Of a DNA stretch of 64,000 nucleotides, positions 27,187 to 33,338 are shown in pieces (positions within the stretch are counted from its first letter, which is position 1; each line of letters opens with the position of its first letter). The notes beneath the pieces are model-generated. The model worked only from the letters and a program-made list of their open reading frames with translations. It made no database searches and was not told the DNA's origin. The translations under genes and the position numbers were made by a program. Source of the DNA: Hymenobacter wooponensis (GTDB lineage Bacteria; Bacteroidota; Bacteroidia; Cytophagales; Hymenobacteraceae); the NCBI RefSeq assembly GCF_004745865.1, contig NZ_SRKZ01000004.1, forward strand, positions 372,001-436,000, given 5' to 3'.

Positions 27187-28587
27187 CTATGCCCCATCCA
27201 TCCGCACAATGCGTGGGGTGAAGCTACCCAGCACGTCTACCAGCTCCTGCTGGCTCTGCATCACGGCGTGAATGTCTTTATAGGCCTGAGGAGCTTCGTC
27301 AACGCCCCCACCGATCAGCTCAATGCCGTGCTGCTCTAAATAGCGCCGCACTTCGGCCTCGCCCAGTTCCTGCTTAGCCCGGGTGCGCGACATGGCCCGG
27401 CCGGCCCCGTGCGAAGCAGATGCCAACGAATCAGCATTGCCGCGGCCCCGTACTATAAAACCGGGAGCCGTCATGGAGCCGGGGATAATTCCCAGCACAC
27501 CCGCACCGGCGGGTGTGGCGCCCTTGCGGTGCACTACTACCTCCCGGCCATCAGCCAGGTGCTCCTTCCAGGCAAAGTTGTGGTGGTTTTCCACTTTGGC
27601 CAAGGGCCGCTCACCCAGGGCTTTGGCCAGCCGCTGGTGAATCTGGTGGTGACAGGCCGAGGCGTAGTCGCCGGCCAGGTTCATGGCGGCCCAGTATTCC
27701 TGTCCGGCCTCGCTTTCCAGGGAGAGCCAGGCCAGATGCTGCGCTTCGGCGGGCAGTTGGCACACATCCTTAGCCAGCTTGGTGTAGTGGTTGGCTACAC
27801 TGGCCCCCAGCCCCCGGGAGCCGGAGTGCGAGAGCAGCCCCACGTACTGGCCTACGAGCACGCCTAGCTCGTTTTGCGGGTCGATGATGTCCACAATGCC
27901 CCACTCAACGAAGTGGTTGCCGGAACCCGAGGTCCCAATCTGCTCGGCGGCAGTGCCCTGCTTGTTGCGTAGGAAGGCAATGTCATTGAACTCGTCGCGC
28001 TCCAGCACGGCGTGGTCGAGCTTCTGGCCGCGCTGAAAGCCCTGCCGGTTGCCGAAGCGGGTGTTGTCGAGCAGGAGCTTGCGCATTTCCTGTACCCGCT
28101 GCTCTAGGTGCTTGGGCGGCAGTGCAAACACCGACAGCGCCATGCGGCACCCAATGTCAACGCCCACGGCGTAAGGAATTACCGCGTTATCAGTAGCCAG
28201 CACGCCCCCGATGGGCAGGCCGTAGCCCTGGTGGGCGTCGGGCATGAGGGCGCCGGCTACCGTCACGGGCAGCTTCATGGCGGTTTCCATCTGGTGAATG
28301 GCCCCCTGCTCAATGTATTCCGGCCCGAACACGGCGTAAGGCTTGCGCTCAGTGAGGGCAATGTGGCGGCTGGGAGCGGGCAGCAAGGCTGCGGCCGTAT
28401 GACTCCAGTCGAGGTGAGTGAGATAAGTGGAAGGATCAGTCAGCAAGCTTTTCAGCAAGGTGAGCTGATCGGTTTGCGAGAGTTTTTTGAGGTGCTTGCG
28501 CTGCAGTTGTGCTAGCGCCAGCCCGATGGCCCGTCCTTCGGGGAAGCCAAGCTGCCGAAGGTCGTTGCCGCGTAATTGATTAGCCAT
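27187..28587 (-). CDS. rtcB: RNA ligase RtcB
   Basis: The 466-residue RtcB joins RNA 2',3'-cyclic-phosphate or 3'-phosphate ends to 5'-OH ends using GTP and Mn2+. It has MPDAHQGYGLPIGGV, the metal-binding VDIGCRM (Cys147), SGNHFVEWG, LLSHSGSRGLG, GIIPGSM and the guanylylated His393 in ASHGAGRAMSR. It is the last gene of a minus-strand run, Ro60 then Y-RNA-like array then rtcB, with 234 bases between its start and the nearest RNA element. No RtcA cyclase, archease or RtcR regulator is in the window. This order matches the rsr-yrl-rtcB layout known from Salmonella. Confidence 0.96.
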   Translation of the reverse strand: MANQLRGNDLRQLGFPEGRAIGLALAQLQRKHLKKLSQTDQLTLLKSLLTDPSTYLTHLDWSHTAAALLPAPSRHIALTERKPYAVFGPEYIEQGAIHQMETAMKLPVTVAGALMPDAHQGYGLPIGGVLATDNAVIPYAVGVDIGCRMALSVFALPPKHLEQRVQEMRKLLLDNTRFGNRQGFQRGQKLDHAVLERDEFNDIAFLRNKQGTAAEQIGTSGSGNHFVEWGIVDIIDPQNELGVLVGQYVGLLSHSGSRGLGASVANHYTKLAKDVCQLPAEAQHLAWLSLESEAGQEYWAAMNLAGDYASACHHQIHQRLAKALGERPLAKVENHHNFAWKEHLADGREVVVHRKGATPAGAGVLGIIPGSMTAPGFIVRGRGNADSLASASHGAGRAMSRTRAKQELGEAEVRRYLEQHGIELIGGGVDEAPQAYKDIHAVMQSQQELVDVLGSFTPRIVRMDGA

Positions 28588-28821
28588 AATCAGTGGAATT
28601 GAAGCAAGCTTATATGCCCTGAGGCACTTGCTGCAGATAAGATGAGTTGCCGAGCGCTACTAGCGGCGCCGGGTTGTGGTAGCGGTATCTCGTCGGAGGA
28701 ACATGATAGCAAGCGGGGGTAGAACTGGCCTAGGCCAGTGGAGGAAGGGATGATAGATAGAGAATAGGATGGGTAAGATCAGGCTACTGGCCTAGAACAG
28801 GCCGCAGCTGGAATAGAAAAT
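28588..28821 (-). other. Leader between the RNA array and rtcB
   Basis: This 234-base spacer is probably transcribed as the rtcB leader. It contains a perfect 14-bp palindrome (CTGGCCTAGGCCAG) near 28726-28739, an instance of the genome-wide GGCCTAG motif. I see no ORF or tRNA-like arm here. Confidence 0.4.
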
Positions 28822-28890
28822 CAGAAGGGTGAAAAACGAGGCGTTGATTGGTTTTTCAGACGAAGTAAGACGGCTCTACGACACCTTCCG
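28822..28890 (-). ncRNA. Minimal Y-RNA-like element without tRNA module
   Basis: On the minus strand: outer stem CGGAAGG/CCUUCUG (7 bp with one G:U), 5' internal loop UGUCGUA, an inner helix GAGCCGUC/AACGCCUC with two mismatches, then the conserved UUACUUCG, a short loop, and a 9-nt 3' internal loop GUUUUUCAC. The layout matches the terminal helix of the five large units, but there is no T-arm, acceptor or D-arm. It may be a stripped-down Ro60 ligand or a decaying copy. Confidence 0.55.
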
Positions 28891-28914
28891 CTTTCAATAA
28901 TTCTTTTCGTTCAC

Positions 28915-29047
28915 CTAACGGGGCAACAGGCGCGAAGCCTCCTGAATGTGCTCTAACCAACTGAGCTACTGCCTTGCAGCAGGTGGGACTTGAACCCACG
29001 CCCCCATCGTCCCAAACGAAGTATGGCTCCGCTACGGCACCCGTCAG
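28915..29047 (-). ncRNA. Y-RNA-like tRNA mimic, unit 1
   Basis: Minus strand: outer stem CUGACGGG/CCCGUUAG, 5' internal loop UGCCGUA, inner stem GCGGAGCC/GGCUUCGC, then AUACUUCG. The interior holds T-arm GUGGG-UUCAAGU-CCCAC (28983-28999), a short acceptor-like hairpin CUGC/GCAG (28969-28982) and D-arm GUAGCUCAGUUGGUUAGAGC (28950-28969). The 3' internal loop is GCCUGUUGC. The T-arm precedes the D-arm, so the tRNA-like part is circularly permuted, with the helix at the anticodon position. By architecture this is a bacterial Y RNA (YrlA type) expected to bind the adjacent Ro60. Confidence 0.8.
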
Positions 29048-29062
29048 ATGTTAGAAAAAACT

Positions 29063-29204
29063 GCGTGAGGCAACAAACGCCAGGCCCACATATCCTGCTC
29101 TACCAGCTGAGCTACAGCCGCTACCAAAGCAACGGCCGGTGGGGTTCGAACCCACGACCTGGGCAATGAAAATGCGAAGTAAGGCCCAACTACGGCACTC
29201 ACGC
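29063..29204 (-). ncRNA. Y-RNA-like tRNA mimic, unit 2
   Basis: Minus strand: outer stem GCGUGAG/CUCACGC (perfect), 5' loop UGCCGUA, inner stem GUUGGGCC/GGCCUGGC (8 bp including G:U pairs), then UUACUUCG. The interior holds T-arm GUGGG-UUCGAAC-CCCAC (29139-29155), acceptor-like stem GCCGUUGC/GUAGCGGC closed by UUUG (29117-29136) and D-arm UAGCUCAGCUGGUAGAGC. The 3' loop is GUUUGUUGC. Outer and inner stems differ in sequence from unit 1 but keep pairing, which is covariation. Confidence 0.82.
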
Positions 29205-29215
29205 AGTGAAAGTAA

Positions 29216-29355
29216 CATCAGGGCAAAATGCGGCCAGTGTGTTTGTAGCGCGTCTACCAATTTCGCCACCAGCAACTAAGGTTGCTGGGCAGGGCTCGAA
29301 CCTGCACCTCCTTGTGGAACTATACCGAAGTAGCACTGGCCTACGACACCTGATG
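29216..29355 (-). ncRNA. Y-RNA-like tRNA mimic, unit 3
   Basis: This is the best-formed copy. Minus strand: outer stem CAUCAGG/CCUGAUG (perfect), 5' loop UGUCGUA, inner stem GGCCAGUG/CACUGGCC (perfect 8 bp), then CUACUUCG. The interior holds T-arm GCAGG-UUCGAGC-CCUGC (29289-29305), acceptor-like stem CCAGCAAC/GUUGCUGG (perfect 8 bp) closed by CUUA (29269-29288), and a leucine/serine-type D-arm GGCGAAAUUGGUAGACGCG. The 3' loop is GCAUUUUGC. There is no anticodon arm; the terminal helix takes its place. Confidence 0.85.
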
Positions 29356-29400
29356 TAAATAAGAATAGCTATAAAATCAGAAGGTTACTAGAATACTATT

Positions 29401-29541
29401 TGCCGGGGCAACAGGTGCAAGCGGTGGCCGAAGCCATTCTGCTCTACCAACTGAGCTACAGGCCCGGGTTACAAAAACGGAGTGGACCTGATGCGACTCG
29501 AACGCACGACCCGAAGGAACGCTTAGCGACGGCACCCGGCA
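29401..29541 (-). ncRNA. Y-RNA-like tRNA mimic, unit 4
   Basis: Minus strand: outer stem UGCCGGG/CCCGGCA (perfect), 5' loop UGCCGUC, inner stem GCUAAGCG/CGCUUGC (7 bp with a bulged U), then UUCCUUCG. T-arm GUGCG-UUCGAGU-CGCAU (29491-29507). The acceptor is a true 7-bp stem CAGGUCC/GGGCCUG with an 18-nt joining loop rather than a tetraloop, so this copy looks most like two tRNA halves in reversed order. D-arm UGUAGCUCAGUUGGUAGAGC; 3' loop ACCUGUUGC. Confidence 0.78.
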
Positions 29542-29563
29542 GGGTGATATTTCCGACTGAGCT

Positions 29564-29697
29564 CACCAGTTCAGGGCAACAGGCGGCAGGCGTGTCAGCC
29601 GCGGCCGAGGCCACGGAAGGGGATTCGAACCCTGGCAAAACATGCGTTTTGCTTCAACCAAGCGAAGTATCGCCCGCCTACGGCACCTGACGTGGTG
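29564..29697 (-). ncRNA. Y-RNA-like tRNA mimic, unit 5 (divergent, first in the array)
   Basis: Minus strand: outer stem CACCA/UGGUG plus UCAGG/CCUGA with a two-base mismatch between, 5' loop UGCCGUA, inner stem GGCGGGCG/CGCCUGCC (8 bp with one G:U), then AUACUUCG. An extra hairpin GCAAAAC/GUUUUGC (29635-29652) comes before a weak T-arm GGG-UUCGAAU-CCC. Acceptor-like stem CCGUGGC/GCCGCGG is closed by the stable tetraloop CUCG (29599-29616). No normal D-arm is visible. The 3' loop is GCCUGUUGC. It is the copy nearest the Ro60 gene. Confidence 0.72.
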
Positions 29698-29700
29698 AGT

Positions 29701-29767
29701 CAGCCGGGTTGGAACGGCCGCCGAAGCAACTGGGGCTCCGGCTCAGCACCGTTCCGGCCGACGGCTG
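29701..29767 (-). ncRNA. Long hairpin resembling a degenerate Y-RNA helix
   Basis: Minus strand: CAGCCG/CGGCUG, then GGAACGG/CCGUUCC (perfect), a 7-nt internal loop UGCUGAG (compare UGCCGUA), then CCGGAGC/GCUUCGG around a 7-nt loop. The layout echoes the terminal helix of the array units but lacks UACUUCG and the 9-nt 3' loop. It may be a relic, or simply a processing or termination hairpin. Confidence 0.4.
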
Positions 29768-29911
29768 CCCTTATAGAGTCAGCCGCCTTCCCAATGTCAA
29801 AATGAAAGATGTTACATGGTTATTGAGTTACGCAGGACAAAAAACTGCTTTTTTACTACTGTGGAGGTTGTTTTTGCGGCTCTAAACTTAGCATTGAATC
29901 GGGCAGTAACC

Positions 29912-29953
29912 CGGAAGTGGCGGCTGCTTTACCTGGTGTCTAGGCCACTTCCG
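29912..29953 (-). other. Hairpin just downstream of Ro60
   Basis: A perfect 10-bp inverted repeat (29912-29921 with 29944-29953) with a 22-base loop sits 12 bases after the Ro60 stop. There is no T-run, so it is more likely an RNA-processing or mRNA-stability element than a terminator. The spacer up to the RNA array shows nothing else. Confidence 0.45.
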
Positions 29954-29964
29954 AGGCCGCAATT

Positions 29965-31533
29965 TTATAGATCAATGTTCTCAATTTCGGTGAGGGCGGA
30001 GCCACCGTTTTCGAGGGCTGCCAACACATCGAATACTTTATCCGACCAGCCGGCAATCAGGGCCACGCCATTCTCAGGATGTACCTGAAGGGGCGAGATG
30101 CCGTGACCAGCCAAGTCGAATAGGTAGAGACGGGCATTGGGCGCCACCGTGCGGCGGTACTCAGCCCACTCCTGCGCTACGCTGTTGCCGTTGAAGTGGG
30201 AGTTCCACAACTGGCAGTCAGTGAACATCATCACCTTGTCTACTACCTCGCGGCGCTGGCGCAGGTCTTGAATTACCAAGTACCCATTGGTGCTGTAGCC
30301 CACTTCGCCTTCGCGCTTGTAGAACTCTTCTACATTGCGTAGCACCGGTCCGTGAGGCAAGGTGAGGCGCTTCCAGGTGTCGCCGAACATGCCGGTTACC
30401 ACGTTCTGGCAGCGGCTCTGCAGCAACATGCCTAGCACCAAGCCTATGTCGTAGTGCAGCACTTTGCTGCGCGCAGAAATAGGGTGCTGCATGGAGCCCG
30501 ACACGTCACAGGCTACTACCACGCGGGTTTCGGAGCCAAACCCGCGCAGGTTGGCGGCGCTGTAGCTGATGGCCGTTTCCAAAGCCGCCAGTACCTCCAC
30601 CGCAGGGTTGGGGCACAGGCTCAGCATGCCGAGCAACGTAGGCACCACCCCCGTTTGCAGAGCCTTTACCTCGCGGTAGGCGGCTAAGAAACGGAACGGC
30701 AGCTGCTTGCTGCGCGCCACGGCCCGCTCATCAGCGAGCGTAGCGCAGACTTGCTCCACCAGCTCCGGAGCCACGCCGGCTTCCAGGATATTGCGCAGGT
30801 TGCGCAACAAGGCCATGTAGCCCACTTTGCCGCTGCCAATAAGTTCTTCCCACTTCTGGCGGAAAGCCGCAGTGCGCTCGGCGGGTGTGGCGTACTCCAC
30901 CTGGCCTAGTGCCGACAGCTCGGTTTCCCAAGTGTAAGGCGTAGGCAAGGTACCGGCCACCAACTGGTTAAATAGCGCTTGCTGGGTCTCGTTCTGGGGC
31001 GTGGGGTGCACCAGAAACAGAGCATCACGCAGGCGGACGGCCCCGGCCCGGTCGTACTTGGCCAACTGGTAGCCATCGAAACGGTTGAAGCTCTGGGCAA
31101 GCCCTTTCTGCAGCTGCTTGGAGAGGCGATTAAGGACTTTGGTGCCGCTGCGGCCGTTGGCGTGAGCATAGTAGGCCAGTAGCTCCGTTATTTCATCGGC
31201 GCGCTGTACCACGCGGGCCACCAAACGGCTCACCAGGTTGTCGCCGCGGTGCAACCGAGCCAGCTCCACGCACAGCACCAAGGGTACCGAGCGCAAGTGA
31301 AGCCGTTCACGGGCATACACGGCCAGGCGAGCCACAAACAGCGCATCATTTTTCGCTACCAGCTCACGCAGGCGCACCAAACGGGTATCGGCCTTTTCAT
31401 AGCACTGGTCCTGCAAGGCCGCCGTAGCCACGGCGGCGTAAAGCTCTAGGGCGGGCATAAGAGTGTAAGCTGCGGCGCCTTCGTGGTTTATTGTATCAGG
31501 TTGAGGAATGCGAGGAGTAGTATTGAAGCGCAT
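29965..31533 (-). CDS. rsr: Ro60/Rsr protein (TROVE-VWA)
   Basis: The 522-residue ortholog of the Ro60 autoantigen has a TROVE domain of helical repeats at about 15-330 forming the RNA-binding ring, followed by a VWA domain with MIDAS motif DVSGSM at 343-348 and VMMFTDCQLW. Ro60 binds Y RNAs on its outer surface and ends of misfolded RNAs through the ring. In Deinococcus and Salmonella, Y RNA tethers it to the exonuclease PNPase. Here it is transcribed into an array of Y-RNA-like elements and then rtcB. A very short ORF precedes it at 31601-31702. Confidence 0.95.
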   Translation of the reverse strand: MRFNTTPRIPQPDTINHEGAAAYTLMPALELYAAVATAALQDQCYEKADTRLVRLRELVAKNDALFVARLAVYARERLHLRSVPLVLCVELARLHRGDNLVSRLVARVVQRADEITELLAYYAHANGRSGTKVLNRLSKQLQKGLAQSFNRFDGYQLAKYDRAGAVRLRDALFLVHPTPQNETQQALFNQLVAGTLPTPYTWETELSALGQVEYATPAERTAAFRQKWEELIGSGKVGYMALLRNLRNILEAGVAPELVEQVCATLADERAVARSKQLPFRFLAAYREVKALQTGVVPTLLGMLSLCPNPAVEVLAALETAISYSAANLRGFGSETRVVVACDVSGSMQHPISARSKVLHYDIGLVLGMLLQSRCQNVVTGMFGDTWKRLTLPHGPVLRNVEEFYKREGEVGYSTNGYLVIQDLRQRREVVDKVMMFTDCQLWNSHFNGNSVAQEWAEYRRTVAPNARLYLFDLAGHGISPLQVHPENGVALIAGWSDKVFDVLAALENGGSALTEIENIDL

Positions 31534-31600
31534 AAGATGAGGTATAAAGCGGGTAGGTAAAGCAGAAATAAGCAGCAGGGCGGCTGGTAAAGCCCCACCC

Positions 31601-31702
31601 TTAGGTGGTTTTGACTTCCTGATTGGCAGCGGGTGTTTGCTCTTCTTCCGTAGGCCAGTCTATTGCCAGTTCGTATTCGGAAAGGCGGAATAAATCGTAC
31701 AT
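31601..31702 (-). CDS. Small ORF upstream of Ro60 (33 aa)
   Basis: An ATG-to-TAA frame of 33 codons begins MYDLFRLSEYELAIDW and continues acidic and polar, with composition like real protein rather than chance sequence. It ends 67 bases before the Ro60 start on the same strand, so it would be the first gene of the Ro60 mRNA or an upstream regulatory ORF. No family is recognised. Confidence 0.4.
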   Translation of the reverse strand: MYDLFRLSEYELAIDWPTEEEQTPAANQEVKTT

Positions 31703-31803
31703 ACAAACAATATTTTAACAGTGAGGAAACAATTAATTATTACAGTAAAGGCATAGCAATTCCAGCACGAATAAATGAATAATTTATTCGAATAATAAAT
31801 ATG

Positions 31804-31839
31804 AAAAAAGCCCAGCTTTTTAGGAAGCCGGGCTTTTTT
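31804..31839. terminator. Bidirectional terminator
   Basis: A 15-bp stem with one mismatch (31804-31818 with 31825-31839) has six A on one side and six T on the other. It is placed to end the small minus-strand ORF at 31861-31971. Confidence 0.85.
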
Positions 31840-31860
31840 CAAGGATACATCACAAGGAAT

Positions 31861-31971
31861 TTACCTACGTGAATTGTCCAACAAAAAATCCCGGTCGCAC
31901 CACATCCCCTCGCGGCTGATGGGCCGTTTATCCTGGGGCTGGCATAAAGCGCAATTCAGAACTGACTGCAT
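31861..31971 (-). CDS. Small Cys-containing ORF (36 aa)
   Basis: A 36-codon frame starts MQSVLNCALCQPQDKRP and later has MWCDRDFLLDNS. The CxxC followed by a third Cys resembles a tiny metal-knuckle protein. A strong terminator lies 21 bases downstream, and another hairpin terminator upstream separates it from the next small ORF. No family is recognised; coding status is inferred from composition and terminator placement only. Confidence 0.4.
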   Translation of the reverse strand: MQSVLNCALCQPQDKRPISREGMWCDRDFLLDNSRR

Positions 31972-31990
31972 GACCGTGGGGATGGTATAG

Positions 31991-32031
31991 GGTGAAAAAC
32001 AAGCGACCCGAACCTGTAGGGCTCGGGTCGC
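31991..32031 (-). terminator. Minus-strand intrinsic terminator
   Basis: A 12-bp stem with one mismatch (32003-32014 with 32020-32031) is followed on the minus strand by TTGTTTTT. It closes a short transcript from the promoter at 32161-32192. Confidence 0.75.
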
Positions 32032-32059
32032 GGAAGTGTCAGAGGAGGCCTACTGCTAC

Positions 32060-32137
32060 TTAGCTATACCGAACCGCGCATGAAACCCACGGTTTCATCT
32101 CGTCTTGGCTGATGGTAAAGTTTGAGTGGCGTAGCAT
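32060..32137 (-). CDS. Small ORF (25 aa) in its own transcription unit
   Basis: The 25-codon frame begins MLRHSNFTISQDEMKPW and ends at a TAA 28 bases before a terminator. A good Bacteroidota promoter lies 24 bases upstream. The unit of promoter, tiny ORF and terminator spans only about 200 bases. The product is unknown; it might be a peptide, or the RNA itself may be the functional product. Confidence 0.4.
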   Translation of the reverse strand: MLRHSNFTISQDEMKPWVSCAVRYS

Positions 32138-32160
32138 GGCGTTGTGTTGTTTTGGTGGGA

Positions 32161-32192
32161 CAAATATGAAAGGAGTTTTACTATATACCAAA
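32161..32192 (-). promoter_or_regulatory. Bacteroidota-type promoter for the 25-aa ORF
   Basis: On the minus strand TTTG (32189-32192) is followed by CATATTTG (32161-32168), one change from TAnnTTTG, with 20 bases between the TTG and the box. This fits the -33/-7 consensus. Confidence 0.55.
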
Positions 32193-32289
32193 TACCAACA
32201 GAAAATATTTTTAAATTATTTTCATCACTAGAGCACAAATCAACTTAGCAGACACATCAAATCTTGCTTTAAATAATTTAAACAGCGTT

Positions 32290-32324
32290 TACCACATTTA
32301 TTTAGAATGAAAATAAATGTGGTA
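32290..32324. repeat. 14-bp perfect inverted repeat in AT-rich spacer
   Basis: Arms 32290-32303 and 32311-32324 are perfect complements with a 7-base loop. The stem is AT-rich and followed by TTTT on the plus side. It could be a weak terminator or a protein-binding site; no gene ends just before it on either strand. Confidence 0.5.
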
Positions 32325-32674
32325 TTTTCATTTAACTACCCAAAAAGTATCTGTCAGTAATCTGATACTTCTTACAGCTCCAGACGTCTCACTCCCTGCC
32401 CTCTCTCCCAAAAAGGCTCGGAGGGATTAGTTGTAGCACCTGAATAGCTAGCATTTATAAAGAGCTCTCCCCTCGTGTTTTCGGGAGAAGCCATCAGAAC
32501 GAAGCTGTTGATGGCCGCCAACACCGTGTATCTAGGCATACTGGAGGAAACTAGTAGCTCGGTCGATGATTTTGGGGCGTTAGTAGATGATAATTTCGGG
32601 CGGTGGTGGCACTTGGTAGGTTTGGGAAGATTTAGCCTGAGAATCGGGCTGCATTCCTTTAATCCCTCTCTTTT
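32325..32674. other. Intergenic region upstream of the Spy-like gene
   Basis: A 350-base spacer. A plus-strand frame from 32475 reaches into the next gene but has no coding signature I trust. The promoter of the Spy-like gene is presumably here; no confident box was found. Confidence 0.45.
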
Positions 32675-33142
32675 ATGCGCAAGCTACTTGTCGCTTCCCT
32701 CTTCGCTGGTGCCCTGGTAGGGGCTGCCCTTTCGGTACCTGCTCAGGGCCAAACGGTGCCTTCGGCTCAGAAGGTGAAAACCAAGAAAGATAAAACCAAA
32801 ATCAAGGGCGACGACACCGCTGCTCGACCCGAAGGCCGGGGGCCTGGTGGCCCAGGCGGCCGCGGCAACATGCTGGCCGACATAACCAAGGACCTGAACC
32901 TGACAGCCGAGCAGCAAACCCGCGTGCAAGCCATCCAGCAGGAGCAAATGCAACAGATGCAGACCATGCGGGAGCAAGGCTCCGCGGGCAGCGACCGGCA
33001 GGCCATGATGACGCAGATGCGCAGCCTCGACGAAAGCACCGACACCAAGCTCAAAGCCGTTCTGACGCCAGAGCAGTTTCAGAAATACCAGGCCAAGAAG
33101 CAGGAACGCATGCGCGACCGTCGTTCGCCCCGCGACAACTAA
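32675..33142 (+). CDS. Spy-like periplasmic protein
   Basis: The 155-residue protein has a signal peptide (MRKLLVASLFAGALVGAALSVPAQ), a basic Lys-rich linker (KVKTKKDKTKIKG), a Gly/Pro stretch and a helical domain with LNLTAEQQTRVQAIQ and LTPEQFQKYQAKKQ. These are the paired LTxxQ motifs of Spy/CpxP-type periplasmic chaperones. It is the second such protein in the window, the other being at 8891. It stands alone ahead of the LytS/LytTR pair. Confidence 0.72.
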   Translation: MRKLLVASLFAGALVGAALSVPAQGQTVPSAQKVKTKKDKTKIKGDDTAARPEGRGPGGPGGRGNMLADITKDLNLTAEQQTRVQAIQQEQMQQMQTMREQGSAGSDRQAMMTQMRSLDESTDTKLKAVLTPEQFQKYQAKKQERMRDRRSPRDN

Positions 33143-33338
33143 GGGCACTCACCGCTGCTGCTGATCAGGCCGCACTCTAGCCGGCCCCAAGGATCTTATC
33201 ATGCCTGCACTACTGGCCTAGCCAGGGTTTGTCTGGTCTGATAAGGTCCTTTTTGCGTCGGGCCAAACGGTTATGCGTAAAGCTTCCACCATCATCTCCC
33301 TCCACTCAGAGCGTGTATCCCCCTAAATTGAGCCTCGA

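Noticed and set aside
28915..29697. CRISPR-like array (recurring GGGCAACAGG and CGAAGTA blocks)
   Set aside because: Repeats are short, spacing is irregular, the blocks pair with each other within a unit, and no cas genes are present.
28900..29700. A cluster of ordinary tRNA genes on the minus strand
   Set aside because: T-arms and D-arms are clear, but their order is permuted, no anticodon arm exists and acceptor stems are closed by short loops in four of the five units. Units are better explained as tRNA mimics.
32475..32720. Plus-strand ORF of 81 codons before the Spy-like gene
   Set aside because: It overlaps the signal peptide region of the Spy-like gene in another frame and shows no coding signature or family.
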